The notes: generated by a model not told the origin, from the letters alone. A DNA stretch of 64,000 bases from Tragulus kanchil (GCA_022376925.1 JAIOJX010000025.1:100715608-100779607); one strand, 5' to 3'. Shown: positions 12,691 through 24,150, counted from the first letter of the stretch. Numbers and translations are program-made.

Positions 12691-12741
12691 AAGAATTTTT
12701 CAAGACTCTTAATGATAGGGGGCCATGCAAGTTTATATACT

Positions 12742-13427
12742 TTTGTTGTTGCTCAGTCATTTAGTCATGTCCAACTCTTTGAGACCCCATGGACTGCAGC
12801 ATGCCGGGCTTCCTGTCCTTCACCATCTCCTTGAGTTTGTTCAAACTAATGTCCATCACTTCAGTGATGCCATCCAACAATCTTGTCCTGTGTCATCCCC
12901 TACTCCTCCTGCCTTCAATCTTTCCCAGCACTGGGGTCATTTCCAATGAATCAGCTCTTCCCATCAGGTGGCCATATTATTGGAGCTTCAGCTTCAGCAT
13001 CAGTCCTTCCAATGAGTATTCAGGGCTGACTTCCCTTAGGATTGACTGGTTTAATCTCCTTGCATTCCAAGGCACTCCCAAGAGTCTTCTCCAGTATCAC
13101 AGTTCAAAGGCATCAATTCTTTGGCGCTGAGCCTTCTTTATGGTCCAACTCTCACATCCATACATGACTACTGGAAAAACCATAGCTTGGCTATATGGAT
13201 CTTTGTCAGAAAAGCAATGTCTTTGCTTTATAATATGCTGTCTAGGTTTGTCATAGCTTTTTTTCTAAGAAGCAAGCTTCTTTTAATTTCATGGCTGCCA
13301 TCACTGTCCACAGGATTTCAGAGTCAAAGAAAATAAATCTGTCACTGTTTCCATTGTTTGCCAATCTATTTGCCATGAAGTATTAGGACCAGATGCCATG
13401 ATCTTCATTTTTTGAATGTTGAGTTTT
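12742..13427 (-). mobile_element. BovB LINE 3' portion, second copy
   Basis: Copy of 11603-12288 at offset 1139, with the same translated frames. The rest of this BovB resumes at 14481 beyond the L1 insertion. Confidence 0.9.
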
Positions 13428-14480
13428 TTTTTTTTTTTTTTAAACCTTTGTTTTACTTTTAACTTTTACAGAGTTTTGTTGTTCACAGACATGCATGTTC
13501 TCAGATTACTCACATGTATACCCCCCCACTTCCCTCCCCTCCCGACCATCACACAGCACCCCTGAAGGATCCCCTTTTCTCACAGAGCAATGACTAGAGC
13601 TATTTTCTTCACTTATGATAGTACAGGCCTTCATGCTACTTCCTTTACGCCTCTCACCCACTGTTCCTTCCCCAAAATGTCCATATGTCCACTGTCCATG
13701 TCTGTCTTTCTGTCGCTTCACTGCATGTGCCATCATCACCATCCTACTAGATTCCATATATATGTGTTAATATACTGTATTTGTCCTTCTCTTTCTGACT
13801 GACTTCACTTTTTAGGATACGTTCTAGATCCAGCCACCTCATGAGGGCTGATTCTTCTGCATTTCTCTTTACAGCTGTGTAGTATTCCATTGTATATATG
13901 TACCAGAGCTTTTGGATCCATTCGTTCGTCGATGGGCATCTAGGTTCCTTCCATGTTCTAGCTATTGTATAGAGAGCTGCAATGAACATTGGGGTACAGG
14001 TGCTTCTTTCAGTTTTGATTTCATCAGGGTATAAGCCTAAGAGTGGGATTGCTGGGTCATATGGTGCTTCTATTTTTAGTTTTTTAAGAAATCTCCAGAC
14101 TGTCTTCCATAGAGGCTGTATCAAGTTACACTCCCACCAGCAATGCAGGAGTGTTCCCTTTTCTCCACAGTCTCTCCAGCATTTATTGTCTGTCGATTTG
14201 TGGATGATGGCCATTCTGACGGGTGTGAGGTGATATCTCATTGTAGTTTTGATTTGCATTTCTCTAATTATTAGTGAAGTTGAGCATCGTTTCATGTGTT
14301 TTTGGGCCATCTGTATGTCATCGTTGGAGAGGTGTGTGTTTAGGTCCTTTTCCCATGTTTTGATTGGGTTGTTCGTTTTTCCAGTGCTGAGTTGTCTGAG
14401 TTGCTTGTAGATTTTGGAGATTAATTCTTTGTCTGTTGTTTCATTTGCTATGATTTTCTCAAAGCAATCCTCAGGAAGAA
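13428..14480 (-). mobile_element. 5'-truncated L1 inserted in BovB
   Basis: About 1.05 kb: poly-A (read as T) at 13428, 3' UTR to about 13746, and the end of ORF2 up to 14480. The flanks carry a 14-bp target duplication, GAATGTTGAGTTTT, at 13414-13427 and 14481-14494. 5' truncation and a long target duplication are standard for L1 retrotransposition. The intact reading frame suggests moderate age. Confidence 0.92.
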
Positions 14481-14511
14481 GAATGTTGAGTTTTAAGCCA
14501 GGTTTTTTCAC
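13747..14511 (-). pseudogene. L1 ORF2 C-terminal fragment with a BovB-derived start
   Basis: A 254-codon open frame, the longest in the window. Residues from about 11 to 254 are the C-terminus of L1 ORF2, seen from the motif [16 protein letters not shown], the cysteine-rich segment [18 protein letters not shown] (C-x3-C-x7-H-x4-C), the block [10 protein letters not shown] and the tail [12 protein letters not shown]. The first ten residues (KPGLKLNI region) belong to the BovB reverse transcriptase, because the L1 joined the BovB in the same frame. Endonuclease and reverse transcriptase domains of L1 are absent, so it cannot retrotranspose. It is not expected to be a host gene. No promoter was seen. 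The frame is open only because the L1 is fairly young. Confidence 0.88.
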
Positions 14512-15127
14512 TGTCCTCTTTCACCTACGTCAAGAGGTTCTTTAGTCCCACTTAGCTTTCTGCCACAAGGGTGATGTCATCTGCATACCTGATGTTATTG
14601 ATATTTCTGATGGCAGTCTTGATTCCAGTTTGTGTTTCATCCAGCCCAGTGTTTCACATGATCTATTCTACATTTAAGTTAAATAAGCAGGGTGGCAATA
14701 TACAGCCTTGATATACTCCTTTCCCAATATTTTACCAGTTTGTTGTTCCACGTCCAATTCTAACTGTTGCTTCTGGCCTGCATACATGTTTTGCAGGAGG
14801 CAGGCAAGGTGGTCTGTTATTCCTATTTCTTTCAAAATTTTCCAGTTTGTTGTGATCCACAGTCAAAGGTTTTAGCATGAAGCAGAAGTGGATGTTTTTC
14901 TGGAATTCTCTTGTTTTTCTAAGATCAAACAGATATTGGCGATATGAGCTCTGGTTCCTCTGCCGTTTCTAAATCCCACTTGTACATCTGGAAGTCCTTG
15001 GTTCAGATACGGTTGAAGCCTAGCTAGAAGGATTTTGAGCGTGACCTTGTTAGCATGTGAAATGAATGCAGTTGTGCAGTAGTTTGAATATTCTTTGGCA
15101 CTGCCCTTCTTTGTCAAAGAATGAACT
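14481..15127 (-). mobile_element. BovB LINE, reverse transcriptase part
   Basis: Continuation of the BovB interrupted by L1. It reads in reverse through the RYADD-type catalytic motif (near 14571-14600) and upstream reverse transcriptase. The open frame at 14872-15201 encodes ANKVTLKILLARLQPYLNQG and a VGFRNGRGTRAHI block typical of BovB. It is 5' truncated at a TA/CA-rich tract from 15128. Confidence 0.88.
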
Positions 15128-15216
15128 TTACATATGTATATATATTTATATATATGCGTATATGTACATATATACACATACACACACACATATGCACACA
15201 CATATATATATGTGGC
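15128..15216. repeat. TA/CA-rich microsatellite, first copy
   Basis: Alternating TATATA, TACATA and CACACA units at the truncated 5' end of the BovB. It is followed by a purine-rich GAAA/AGAG tract up to about 15285. Confidence 0.85.
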
Positions 15217-15888
15217 TGAGTAAGAAAGTTAAAGAGAAAAGAAAGAAAAAAAAAAGAGGAAGAGACAGAAAGAGAACAAAATGAAAGGATTTAAATATGG
15301 CAGATTCTTCAAGACACTGTTTTCCTTATTAGTTGAATGACCAAGAGTAACTGAACAACAGAGAAGAAGGTGACTTTATTGCTTGCACATGTTTGTGAGG
15401 TCTGGGACCTCACAGAATGTGAGCATCTTCCAGTACTAAGTACGGTTCTAGTCTTTAACCCTGTGCATTTTTCCCTATCTTTTGGCATCTGAGGACAAGT
15501 CAATAACTTCACCTTATAGTCAAAAAAAGAAACAGAAAGCTTTTTCCCCCACTGGGAAAATACAACCCACATTGGGCTAAGTCAGAGGCAGCCGCTGTGT
15601 CTATAATGTTGCACCTTCTTAAATTATGTATATCTTGCACAATGACTTGAGAATATTACTGTTTTGCATATTGCAGGTACTCAATATATATCTGTAGAAT
15701 GACTTGCTGACTCAATAAATAAATGCTACTACTTATTGACATTTGTTTCTGCTCCTAAAAGGCTACATTTTTTGGTGTTTCTTCCTTCTCTAATTTAACA
15801 GATCTATATCAGAGATCCTTTAATATGAACTGCTTTAAGGTTGTTTAAAATTTTAATAACAGATTGAAAACAGTGCTCTGCTTTTGTC

Positions 15889-16222
15889 CAGGAGGCAGGC
15901 AAGGTGGTCTGTTATTCCTATTTCTTTCAAAATTTTCCAGTTTGTTGTGATCCACAGTCAAAGGTTTTAGCATGAAGCAGAAGTGGATGTTTTTCTGGAA
16001 TTCTCTTGTTTTTCTAAGATCAAACAGATATTGGCGATATGAGCTCTGGTTCCTCTGCCGTTTCTAAATCCCACTTGTACATCTGGAAGTCCTTGGTTCA
16101 GATACGGTTGAAGCCTAGCTAGAAGGATTTTGAGCGTGACCTTGTTAGCATGTGAAATGAATGCAGTTGTGCAGTAGTTTGAATATTCTTTGGCACTGCC
16201 CTTCTTTGTCAAAGAATGAACT
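15889..16222 (-). mobile_element. BovB reverse transcriptase part, second copy
   Basis: Copy of 14794-15127, including the same 109-codon frame (15967-16296). It begins abruptly at the joint inside the reverse transcriptase, so this copy is not an independent insertion. Confidence 0.88.
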
Positions 16223-16311
16223 TTACATATGTATATATATTTATATATATGCGTATATGTACATATATACACATACACACACACATATGCACACACATAT
16301 ATATATGTGGC
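16223..16311. repeat. TA/CA-rich microsatellite, second copy
   Basis: Same length and order of units as 15128-15216. Confidence 0.85.
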
Positions 16312-16943
16312 TGAGTAAGAAAGTTAAAGAGAAAAGAAAGAAAAAAAAAAGAGGAAGAGACAGAAAGAGAACAAAATGAAAGGATTTAAATATGGCAGAT
16401 TCTTCAAGACACTGTTTTCCTTATTAGTTGAATGACCAAGAGTAACTGAACAACAGAGAAGAAGGTGACTTTATTGCTTGCACATGTTTGTGAGGTCTGG
16501 GACCTCACAGAATGTGAGCATCTTCCAGTACTAAGTACGGTTCTAGTCTTTAACCCTGTGCATTTTTCCCTATCTTTTGGCATCTGAGGACAAGTCAATA
16601 ACTTCACCTTATAGTCAAAAAAAGAAACAGAAAGCTTTTTCCCCCACTGGGAAAATACAACCCACATTGGGCTAAGTCAGAGGCAGCCGCTGTGTCTATA
16701 ATGTTGCACCTTCTTAAATTATGTATATCTTGCACAATGACTTGAGAATATTACTGTTTTGCATATTGCAGGTACTCAATATATATCTGTAGAATGACTT
16801 GCTGACTCAATAAATAAATGCTACTACTTATTGACATTTGTTTCTGCTCCTAAAAGGCTACATTTTTTGGTGTTTCTTCCTTCTCTAATTTAACAGATCT
16901 ATATCAGAGATCCTTTAATATGAACTGCTTTAAGGTTGTTTAA

Positions 16944-17999
16944 TATAAAACATATTTTATGAAGTAGAAACTCAAGATGCATGAAAATCCAGTGCTCTGC
17001 TTTGCTGCTTATGACAGCCTCCCTAGGTCTACCATAAGCCATGGTCACATCAGCACTAAGCCAGAACACAATATCTTATATTTTCTGAGAATCCATAAGA
17101 GCATCTTAAGGTCACAGTGGTGTCTGAACATAAGACAAGATGACCCTCTGATATGTCCAAAAGAAAGAAGACTATTTGAAGAAAAGTTGCCACATTAAAT
17201 TGATTTCATCCCCACAGAATACATTAAAAATATCATTCGTCTCCTTTGCATGCCTTGTTCCCATTCAGATTCCTTTATGCCATGTTAAATATTGATTTAA
17301 GCTTATTTATTTAAATTGTAAATTGCTTGATATGCAGCCTGTTAATTTTTTGTGATTGAATTACATATATTTTCCTTCCATGATTATATTTTATCAAAAA
17401 CTCCACATTCAGAATTCCGGATGCAATAGTCCATTAGAATCACCCACACACTACAGCTCTGCTTTTCATTGCTCAAAAACCTTGAAATATATTGACAGCT
17501 AACTCTATTGACATCTTCTGTATTCTCAAAGTCAATGGATAATCCAATGCGTGTTGAATACAATGACATTCCAATTATTATTATTTATAAACTGCCTTTC
17601 AGTCTAGAGATAAAAATTTAATTTAACTAAATCCACCTATTTTGGCTCATTTAGGAAAACAAGAATATATAGTACAGTAAAATTACTTTCTAAAAATAAT
17701 TTTTTTAATCTGGACACCATCCAATAAAACTCATAGTTTTTGATACAGGAACACTGAGATAAGTTGAGAACCATTATGTTTTACCATAAGAACTATCAAC
17801 TGACCTCAACTATCATAATACTAAATATATCACTCCCAATTATAATAGCAAGTGCCCAAATCTATGCTGCAATAAAATATTTTTATTGGTGTGGTAGAGT
17901 GGCAATAATTTTTTATCATGGAATTTTATTTAGGTAACTTAAAAACTACAAGAGTTCCCAATATATGCATTCACAATGTTTGGAAAGAGAAGTAATAAA
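16944..17999. other. Non-coding AT-rich stretch, nothing recognised
   Basis: Single-copy, AT-rich. ORFs of 73 and 61 codons show no domain. No repeat family recognised. Confidence 0.4.
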
Positions 18000-18182
18000 T
18001 CTTTACTGAGCCTTGACCTGGAGCCAAGAACTGTTTTAGGCCTTATTTATCTCACTTAATATCCACAGCATGGGCTGTAAGTATTATTCCCTATGTTGCT
18101 AGTAAAGACACTTCAGTTCAGGAAATTTAAACACCATATCCAGTGTTATACAATTCACAGGCAAGAAAAACTATATTTACCT
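18000..18182 (-). mobile_element. Probable MIR/L2-type remnant
   Basis: 'ttactgagccttgacctgga', 'ctcacttaatatccacagca', 'gtattattccctatgttgct' and a later 'caattcacaggcaagaaa' follow the reverse-complement MIR order with high divergence. Confidence 0.45.
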
Positions 18183-18451
18183 CTAGATGTCTTATTCTAA
18201 AACCAGCCTCTATTAAATAAGAAAGTTTTGTTCAAGATATTTTTAAAGTTATTCCTCATTAAATGAAGAATTATTTCTTTACTGGAATGTTTAATATTAG
18301 CTAGAAATTATTTTTTAAAGACAAATTAATAAGTGTTACTGAATAAAAATGACATTTAGCCTAGCGTGGCATAGACTAGACACTCTTCTCTGGATAACTA
18401 TGTGAAATCCCTCATGCAAAGTATAAACAAATATTTAAGAACTGATCATTC

Positions 18452-18782
18452 AGGGCTTCCCCTGGTGGTCCAGTGGGTAAGGACACCGCCTCGCACTGCA
18501 AGGGGCGCCGGTTCGTGCCCTGGCCTGGGAAGATTCCACGTGCCGCGGAGTGGCTGAACTGAGGCGTCCAATGACCGAGCCGGAGCTCTGGAGCGCATGC
18601 GCCCAGAGCCGGTGCTCTGTGATGACAGAGGCCACCGCGATGGGAGGCCCACAGGAGCCAAAGAGCGAAGACGAATAAGAACAGAGAAATAAAGGACCAA
18701 TAGAGGTGGCCCGCCCGCTCCCCTCCCTCCCCAACCCGACCCCTGCCCAAAGTAAATAAATAAATCAAAAAAAAAAAAAAAA
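18452..18782 (+). mobile_element. CHR-type tRNA-derived SINE (young, CpG-rich)
   Basis: Full-length copy of about 330 bp: tRNA-like head with B-box-like GGTTCGTGCCC, body with intact palindromic core GCGCATGCGC, a pyrimidine-rich region, AAATAAATAAAT and an 18-A tail. A 15-bp target duplication with one mismatch (AAGAACTGATCATTC at 18437, AAGAACTGATGATTC at 18783). Most CpGs retained. Three reverse-strand ORFs here (18412-18768) are by-products. Confidence 0.92.
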
Positions 18783-18827
18783 AAGAACTGATGATTCTCA
18801 GTATTACCCCAAACTCATCATCTCACA

Positions 18828-19125
18828 ATTGCCAGAAAGTGAAGCTGCTCAGTCATGTCAGACTCTTTGCAATCCATGGAATTCTCCAGGAAAGAATACT
18901 GGAGTGGATAGCCTGTCCCTTCTCCAGGGGATCTTCCCAAACCAGGGACTGAACCCAGGTCTCCCACATTGCAGGCAGATTCTTTACCATCTGAACCACT
19001 AGGGAAGCCCAAGAATACTGGAGTAGGTAGCCTATCCTTTCTCCAGGGGATCTTCCTGACCCAGGAATTGAATCAGAGCCTCCTGCATTGCAGGAGGATT
19101 CTTTACCAGCTGAGCTACAAGGGAC
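18828..19125 (-). mobile_element. Bov-A2-like SINE (Bov-tA plus partial second unit)
   Basis: 18828-19012 is reverse-complement Bov-tA ('cagtcatgtcagactctttg' to 'accactagggaagccc'). The following 19012-19125 repeats the middle-to-end part of the same unit, which gives the dimer layout of Bov-A2. The 64-codon ORF here is the usual Bov-tA frame. Confidence 0.85.
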
Positions 19126-19864
19126 AAGTACACATTTAAATGATACTAGTCTATAAAGGATGGTGAACTCCCAACATTTTTTCCTTTCTTCTAAAAAGTC
19201 AACTCAGTCACTGTGTCAGCAAGTACTTTAGACACTGTCAAGAGTGACCATTAAACATATGGTACATAGAAATTGGATTTTCTTTCCTGTGTATGACAGT
19301 GGAAAAGGAGAGAGAAAAGGAAAGCTGGTAACATTTATGCTTTTGTAAGGACATGTCACACCTTCCAGGAGCAAATGACCAAGTTCAAGGAGTATGCTGA
19401 GAGTTTATCCATGAGAACTGACACTCAACCGGAATTCAATTTAGAAACCCTAGTGAAAGTTCAATTTATTTTCTTTTCTGCATTTCACTGTCACTCTGCC
19501 TGATGATGTATAGACCTGCAGAGAAAATAATGTCTGTTTGTGAAGTTTTTAAGTGAAACATCATTATATTTCTCAACAAATAGAAATAAGCATCTTGGTA
19601 GAATGGCCTAATACAAGGGTTGAAGGACATTTATTTTGTGATTTGACAACTTGAATTGAGAACTTGACCAGATTTGAAACACCACTCTCATTAGAAAAAC
19701 TCCATGACCCCTCTCCTGAGAAATCCGGAAGAGACCTCAGGAATTTCTTTGGATGTATGTCACTGATCTGTAACAAAATGTCCTGAACTTTGCACAATAA
19801 AATACAAAATATTTTTGAGAGGAATGAGATAGGAACAGAATGTATGAGAACTCAGGTCTAGTCA
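19126..19864. other. Non-coding stretch, nothing recognised
   Basis: Single-copy DNA with no repeat or gene that I can name. Confidence 0.4.
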
Positions 19865-20010
19865 TGTAAATCTGCAGTCAAATTCTGGCTTTGCCAAACA
19901 CAAACCATACAAACTTGAGAAAAGGATTTTCACAACCTCAGTTCTTACATCTGCAAAACATGATAATAAATAACATAACATATATAAATAATTGTTTAAG
20001 GGCTTAACTG
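19865..20010 (+). mobile_element. Probable MIR SINE
   Basis: Forward MIR order: 'gcagtcaaattctggctttg', 'cacaacctcagttcttacat', 'ctgcaaaacatgataataa'. Confidence 0.5.
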
Positions 20011-20512
20011 GTAGAAAAAAATAAAATGCACTAAAATCTGAGCTTTTCATAGGACACTCAATAAGAAATGCTTCAATACACGCTCATTTTTATTCATATT
20101 GGTTGGTTCAGGCCCTCATCACCTCCCTGGGAGAACTGCCTCTTTCAGTTCAGTCTGTCAATCTTAAATGCTTGGCCAGACTTTGATGATCATATCATGC
20201 TCTCATTCATTCACCTCTTAGAATTTACACATAGTGGTTTTCAAGCTTCAGGTCCTGATCCATTAATGGGTCATGAAAACAATTTAGGGCGAGACTTAAA
20301 AACACAACAGAATAGGGTGGAATCAGAATGCAATTAGACATACCATTTGCTATCAGAGAACATCCCATAAAGGAAGAATAAAAGATATTTTTGAAAACTA
20401 ATTACAGTTAGTGTGTACATGTGTAGGTCTGTATGTCTTTGACTGCATGTGCATACATAGGTTGATTGTAGTGAAATATATTTTCTTACTAGGTGCTCAT
20501 CAAAAATGTCTG
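20011..20512. other. Non-coding stretch, nothing recognised
   Basis: ORFs of 89 and 63 codons lack any recognisable domain or compositional signal. Confidence 0.4.
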
Positions 20513-20714
20513 AAAAGCACTAGACAGGATGATGCCCAACTGTGGAACTCTACTGCTCATGTGGTGACTAGTCTTGGTCACTCTATGTTCATGACCTGGT
20601 GATCAGAAAGTGAATACCATGTATTTTGCCTCCTTTATACTTCTGAAGTAGAATAAGTAATTTAATAGGATGGAAACTGGAGTATAGTAAGATGTAGGAC
20701 TGTGTGAGTTGGTG

Positions 20715-20805
20715 ATTTTTTAAACTTTATTTATTTATAAATTTTTATTGAAATACAGTTGACGTACAATGTTGTGTTACTTTTGAGTATACGGTAGGTT
20801 TCTAG
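20715..20805 (-). mobile_element. Short L1 3' UTR-type fragment, first copy
   Basis: 'tttttattgaaatacagttg' and 'acaatgttgtgttacttttg' match a motif common in artiodactyl L1 tails. Only about 90 bp. Confidence 0.45.
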
Positions 20806-21813
20806 GGGAGAAAGTTGGTGATTTTACTACCTAAATTTACCAGTTCACTAATGAAAACTGACACAGTTTAGACTTCAAATGGTAATCACATTGTATCATT
20901 GCCCTTCTCACTCCAACTCCACAGAAAAATGAATATAATTTACTCATTGCTAAATATATTACATACCAAGAACAGCACAAAAATATGAGTTTGAAAGTGT
21001 CTGTTGCCTGGAATTGTTGTATAAATATTAGAATAATGATTTTCCATTTGTTGGAGGAAAATATTTCTCTACAGAGATGCATTTTCAAAAGAAAACATTT
21101 CCAACACAAACCCATGTATCTACCTTATAAATAAACCATGAATACATGATACAAAGAATGCACACAGGGCATCTGTTTATAAAAATATAATGCCCTGAGA
21201 TAAAGAAAAAGTCTCCATTTTACATTTAGACAGCCACTCAAGCATGATGAGGGGCTTCTTTGGGGAAGGATGAAAACAGAAAGGATCAAATAGTTTAAAA
21301 TTAACATGTGCATCCTTCCCCAAATCACAGCATTCTTAGTTTCAAAGATTCTCATTGTCTTTCTTTCTCTGTGATTTCAGAGAAATCAGAGTGACTTTGA
21401 GGATTACTTACAACACTAGGAATTCTGCTAAATCAGGCCCTTCACTAAAACCCTGTAACTACCCCAGTCCTAAGTAGGAAGAGAGCACTCATCTGTGAAA
21501 TCAGACTCATGCATTTGCTAGTGGTAGTTTCTTCTTTCCTTTGAAGACCTTCCCCTTTGAAGAAAAACTGCCCTCAGAACAACCTAAAGTGAATTTTAAT
21601 GCACATGCATCAAAAGCACTAGACAGGATGATGCCCAACTGTGGAACTCTACTGCTCATGTGGTGACTAGTCTTGGTCACTCTATGTTCATGACCTGGTG
21701 ATCAGAAAGTGAATACCATGTATTTTGCCTCCTTTATACTTCTGAAGTAGAATAAGTAATTTAATAGGATGGAAACTGGAGTATAGTAAGATGTAGGACT
21801 GTGTGAGTTGGTG

Positions 21814-21904
21814 ATTTTTTAAACTTTATTTATTTATAAATTTTTATTGAAATACAGTTGACGTACAATGTTGTGTTACTTTTGAGTATACGGTAGGTTT
21901 CTAG
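21814..21904 (-). mobile_element. Short L1 3' UTR-type fragment, second copy
   Basis: Copy of 20715-20805, within pair 6. Confidence 0.45.
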
Positions 21905-22794
21905 GGGAGAAAGTTGGTGATTTTACTACCTAAATTTACCAGTTCACTAATGAAAACTGACACAGTTTAGACTTCAAATGGTAATCACATTGTATCATTG
22001 CCCTTCTCACTCCAACTCCACAGAAAAATGAATATAATTTACTCATTGCTAAATATATTACATACCAAGAACAGCACAAAAATATGAGTTTGAAAGTGTC
22101 TGTTGCCTGGAATTGTTGTATAAATATTAGAATAATGATTTTCCATTTGTTGGAGGAAAATATTTCTCTACAGAGATGCATTTTCAAAAGAAAACATTTC
22201 CAACACAAACCCATGTATCTACCTTATAAATAAACCATGAATACATGATACAAAGAATGCACACAGGGCATCTGTTTATAAAAATATAATGCCCCTGAGA
22301 TAAAGAAAAAGTCTCCATTTTACATTTAGACAGCCACTCAAGCATGATGAGGGGCTTCTTTGGGGAAGGATGAAAACAGAAAGGATCAAATAGTTTAAAA
22401 TTAACATGTGCATCCTTCCCCAAATCACAGCATTCTTAGTTTCAAAGATTCTCATTGTCTTTCTTTCTCTGTGATTTCAGAGAAATCAGAGTGACTTTGA
22501 GGATTACTTACAACACTAGGAATTCTGCTAAATCAGGCCCTTCACTAAAACCCTGTAACTACCCCAGTCCTAAGTAGGAAGAGAGCACTCATCTGTGAAA
22601 TCAGACTCATGCATTTGCTAGTGGTAGTTTCTTCTTTCCTTTGAAGACCTTCCCCTTTGAAGAAAAACTGCCCTCAGAACAACCTAAAGTGAATTTTAAT
22701 GCACATGCATCATCTTTAAAAACTGAGTTTACAAATCAAACACTATGAACAATTTATAAGCATTTCCACTGAAGGCTGTACAGCAGGATGAAGG

Positions 22795-23035
22795 GCCAAT
22801 GATTTTAGAATTTGATAAATATGAAGTTAAGAAGTCTGAGTTCAACTCAACTGTTTTCTACCTTTGTGACTCTGGAAAATTTTACTTAGGCTTTCTGTGC
22901 TTCAGTATCCTCATGGGTAAAATAAGATAAAACATCTACTTTATTCAGTAGAAGAGATGCTTAAATAAGGCAATATATATACAATAGTTAATGCCAAATC
23001 TGACCTATAATAAGTACTTCATAACTGGTAGCTAT
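22795..23035 (+). mobile_element. MIR SINE, first copy
   Basis: Forward MIR: 'gaagtctgagttcaactcaa', 'ctacctttgtgactctgg', 'tttctgtgcttcagtatcct', 'catgggtaaaataagataa', then 'taataagtacttcataactg'. One of the clearest MIRs in the window. Confidence 0.75.
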
Positions 23036-23909
23036 GAAGGTGAGAATAGTCATAACCATAGGAACTAGCACTTGGTACAACACAGGAATATATCCTTGAC
23101 CTTTCATAAAATAAATTTTATTAAGAAAACCATTCTAACATTAGCACTTAAAATGATGATGTACTATTTCAATGTAATTCTAATATAAACATATATAAAA
23201 GACAAATGTTCATGGCTAAAATCAAAGTCCATTATAAAACACAGTTTTATTTTACCCATTTCTTCTGGTTTCAAACAGGGAAGAAATGAGGAAGGAAGAG
23301 AATGAGTGAACTGTTTAACTTTATAAGCTTTAGAGTGATAGACATTGCACTATCATGACACTGAAGACTTCCTTAAATATCTTACTGTAAGATTATTTTT
23401 GTGGTGTTAAATTTCTATTGTTTTCCTCCACTTGTCCATTTAGACAGCCACTCAAGCATGATGAGGGGCTTCTTTGGGGAAGGATGAAAACAGAAAGGAT
23501 CAAATAGTTTAAAATTAACATGTGCATCCTTCCCCAAATCACAGCATTCTTAGTTTCAAAGATTCTCATTGTCTTTCTTTCTCTGTGATTTCAGAGAAAT
23601 CAGAGTGACTTTGAGGATTACTTACAACACTAGGAATTCTGCTAAATCAGGCCCTTCACTAAAACCCTGTAACTACCCCAGTCCTAAGTAGGAAGAGAGC
23701 ACTCATCTGTGAAATCAGACTCATGCATTTGCTAGTGGTAGTTTCTTCTTTCCTTTGAAGACCTTCCCCTTTGAAGAAAAACTGCCCTCAGAACAACCTA
23801 AAGTGAATTTTAATGCACATGCATCATCTTTAAAAACTGAGTTTACAAATCAAACACTATGAACAATTTATAAGCATTTCCACTGAAGGCTGTACAGCAG
23901 GATGAAGGG

Positions 23910-24150
23910 CCAATGATTTTAGAATTTGATAAATATGAAGTTAAGAAGTCTGAGTTCAACTCAACTGTTTTCTACCTTTGTGACTCTGGAAAATTTTACT
24001 TAGGCTTTCTGTGCTTCAGTATCCTCATGGGTAAAATAAGATAAAACATCTACTTTATTCAGTAGAAGAGATGCTTAAATAAGGCAATATATATACAATA
24101 GTTAATGCCAAATCTGACCTATAATAAGTACTTCATAACTGGTAGCTATG
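23910..24150 (+). mobile_element. MIR SINE, second copy
   Basis: Copy of 22795-23035 in pair 7. Confidence 0.75.

Larger units (their letters stand above)
11559..13786. repeat. Direct repeat pair 4 (11559-12647 and 12698-13786)
   Basis: Offset is exactly 1139. The unit covers the BovB 3' part plus the 3' UTR of an inserted L1. The joint 12648-12697 is a degraded version of what follows copy 2 ('ctagatccagccacct', as at 13826) plus a degraded version of what precedes copy 1 ('aattcataaagaa', as at 11539). Confidence 0.95.
14794..16943. repeat. Direct repeat pair 5 (14794-15848 and 15889-16943)
   Basis: Offset is exactly 1095. The unit holds a BovB 5' part, a TA/CA microsatellite and unique DNA. 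The 40-bp filler at 15849-15888 resembles a degraded version of the true right flank: 'cagtgctctgctttt' in the filler matches 16991-17004. Confidence 0.95.
20513..22712. repeat. Direct repeat pair 6 (20513-21612 and 21612-22712)
   Basis: Offset 1099, then 1100 after a CCC to CCCC change in AATGCCCTGAG. The joint at 21612 has no filler. The right third of the unit (about 390 bp) is shared with pair 7, so that part occurs three times. Confidence 0.95.

Noticed and set aside
18540..18620. CpG-dense block as a CpG island
   Set aside because: It is the body of a CHR-type SINE; the density ends at the element borders.
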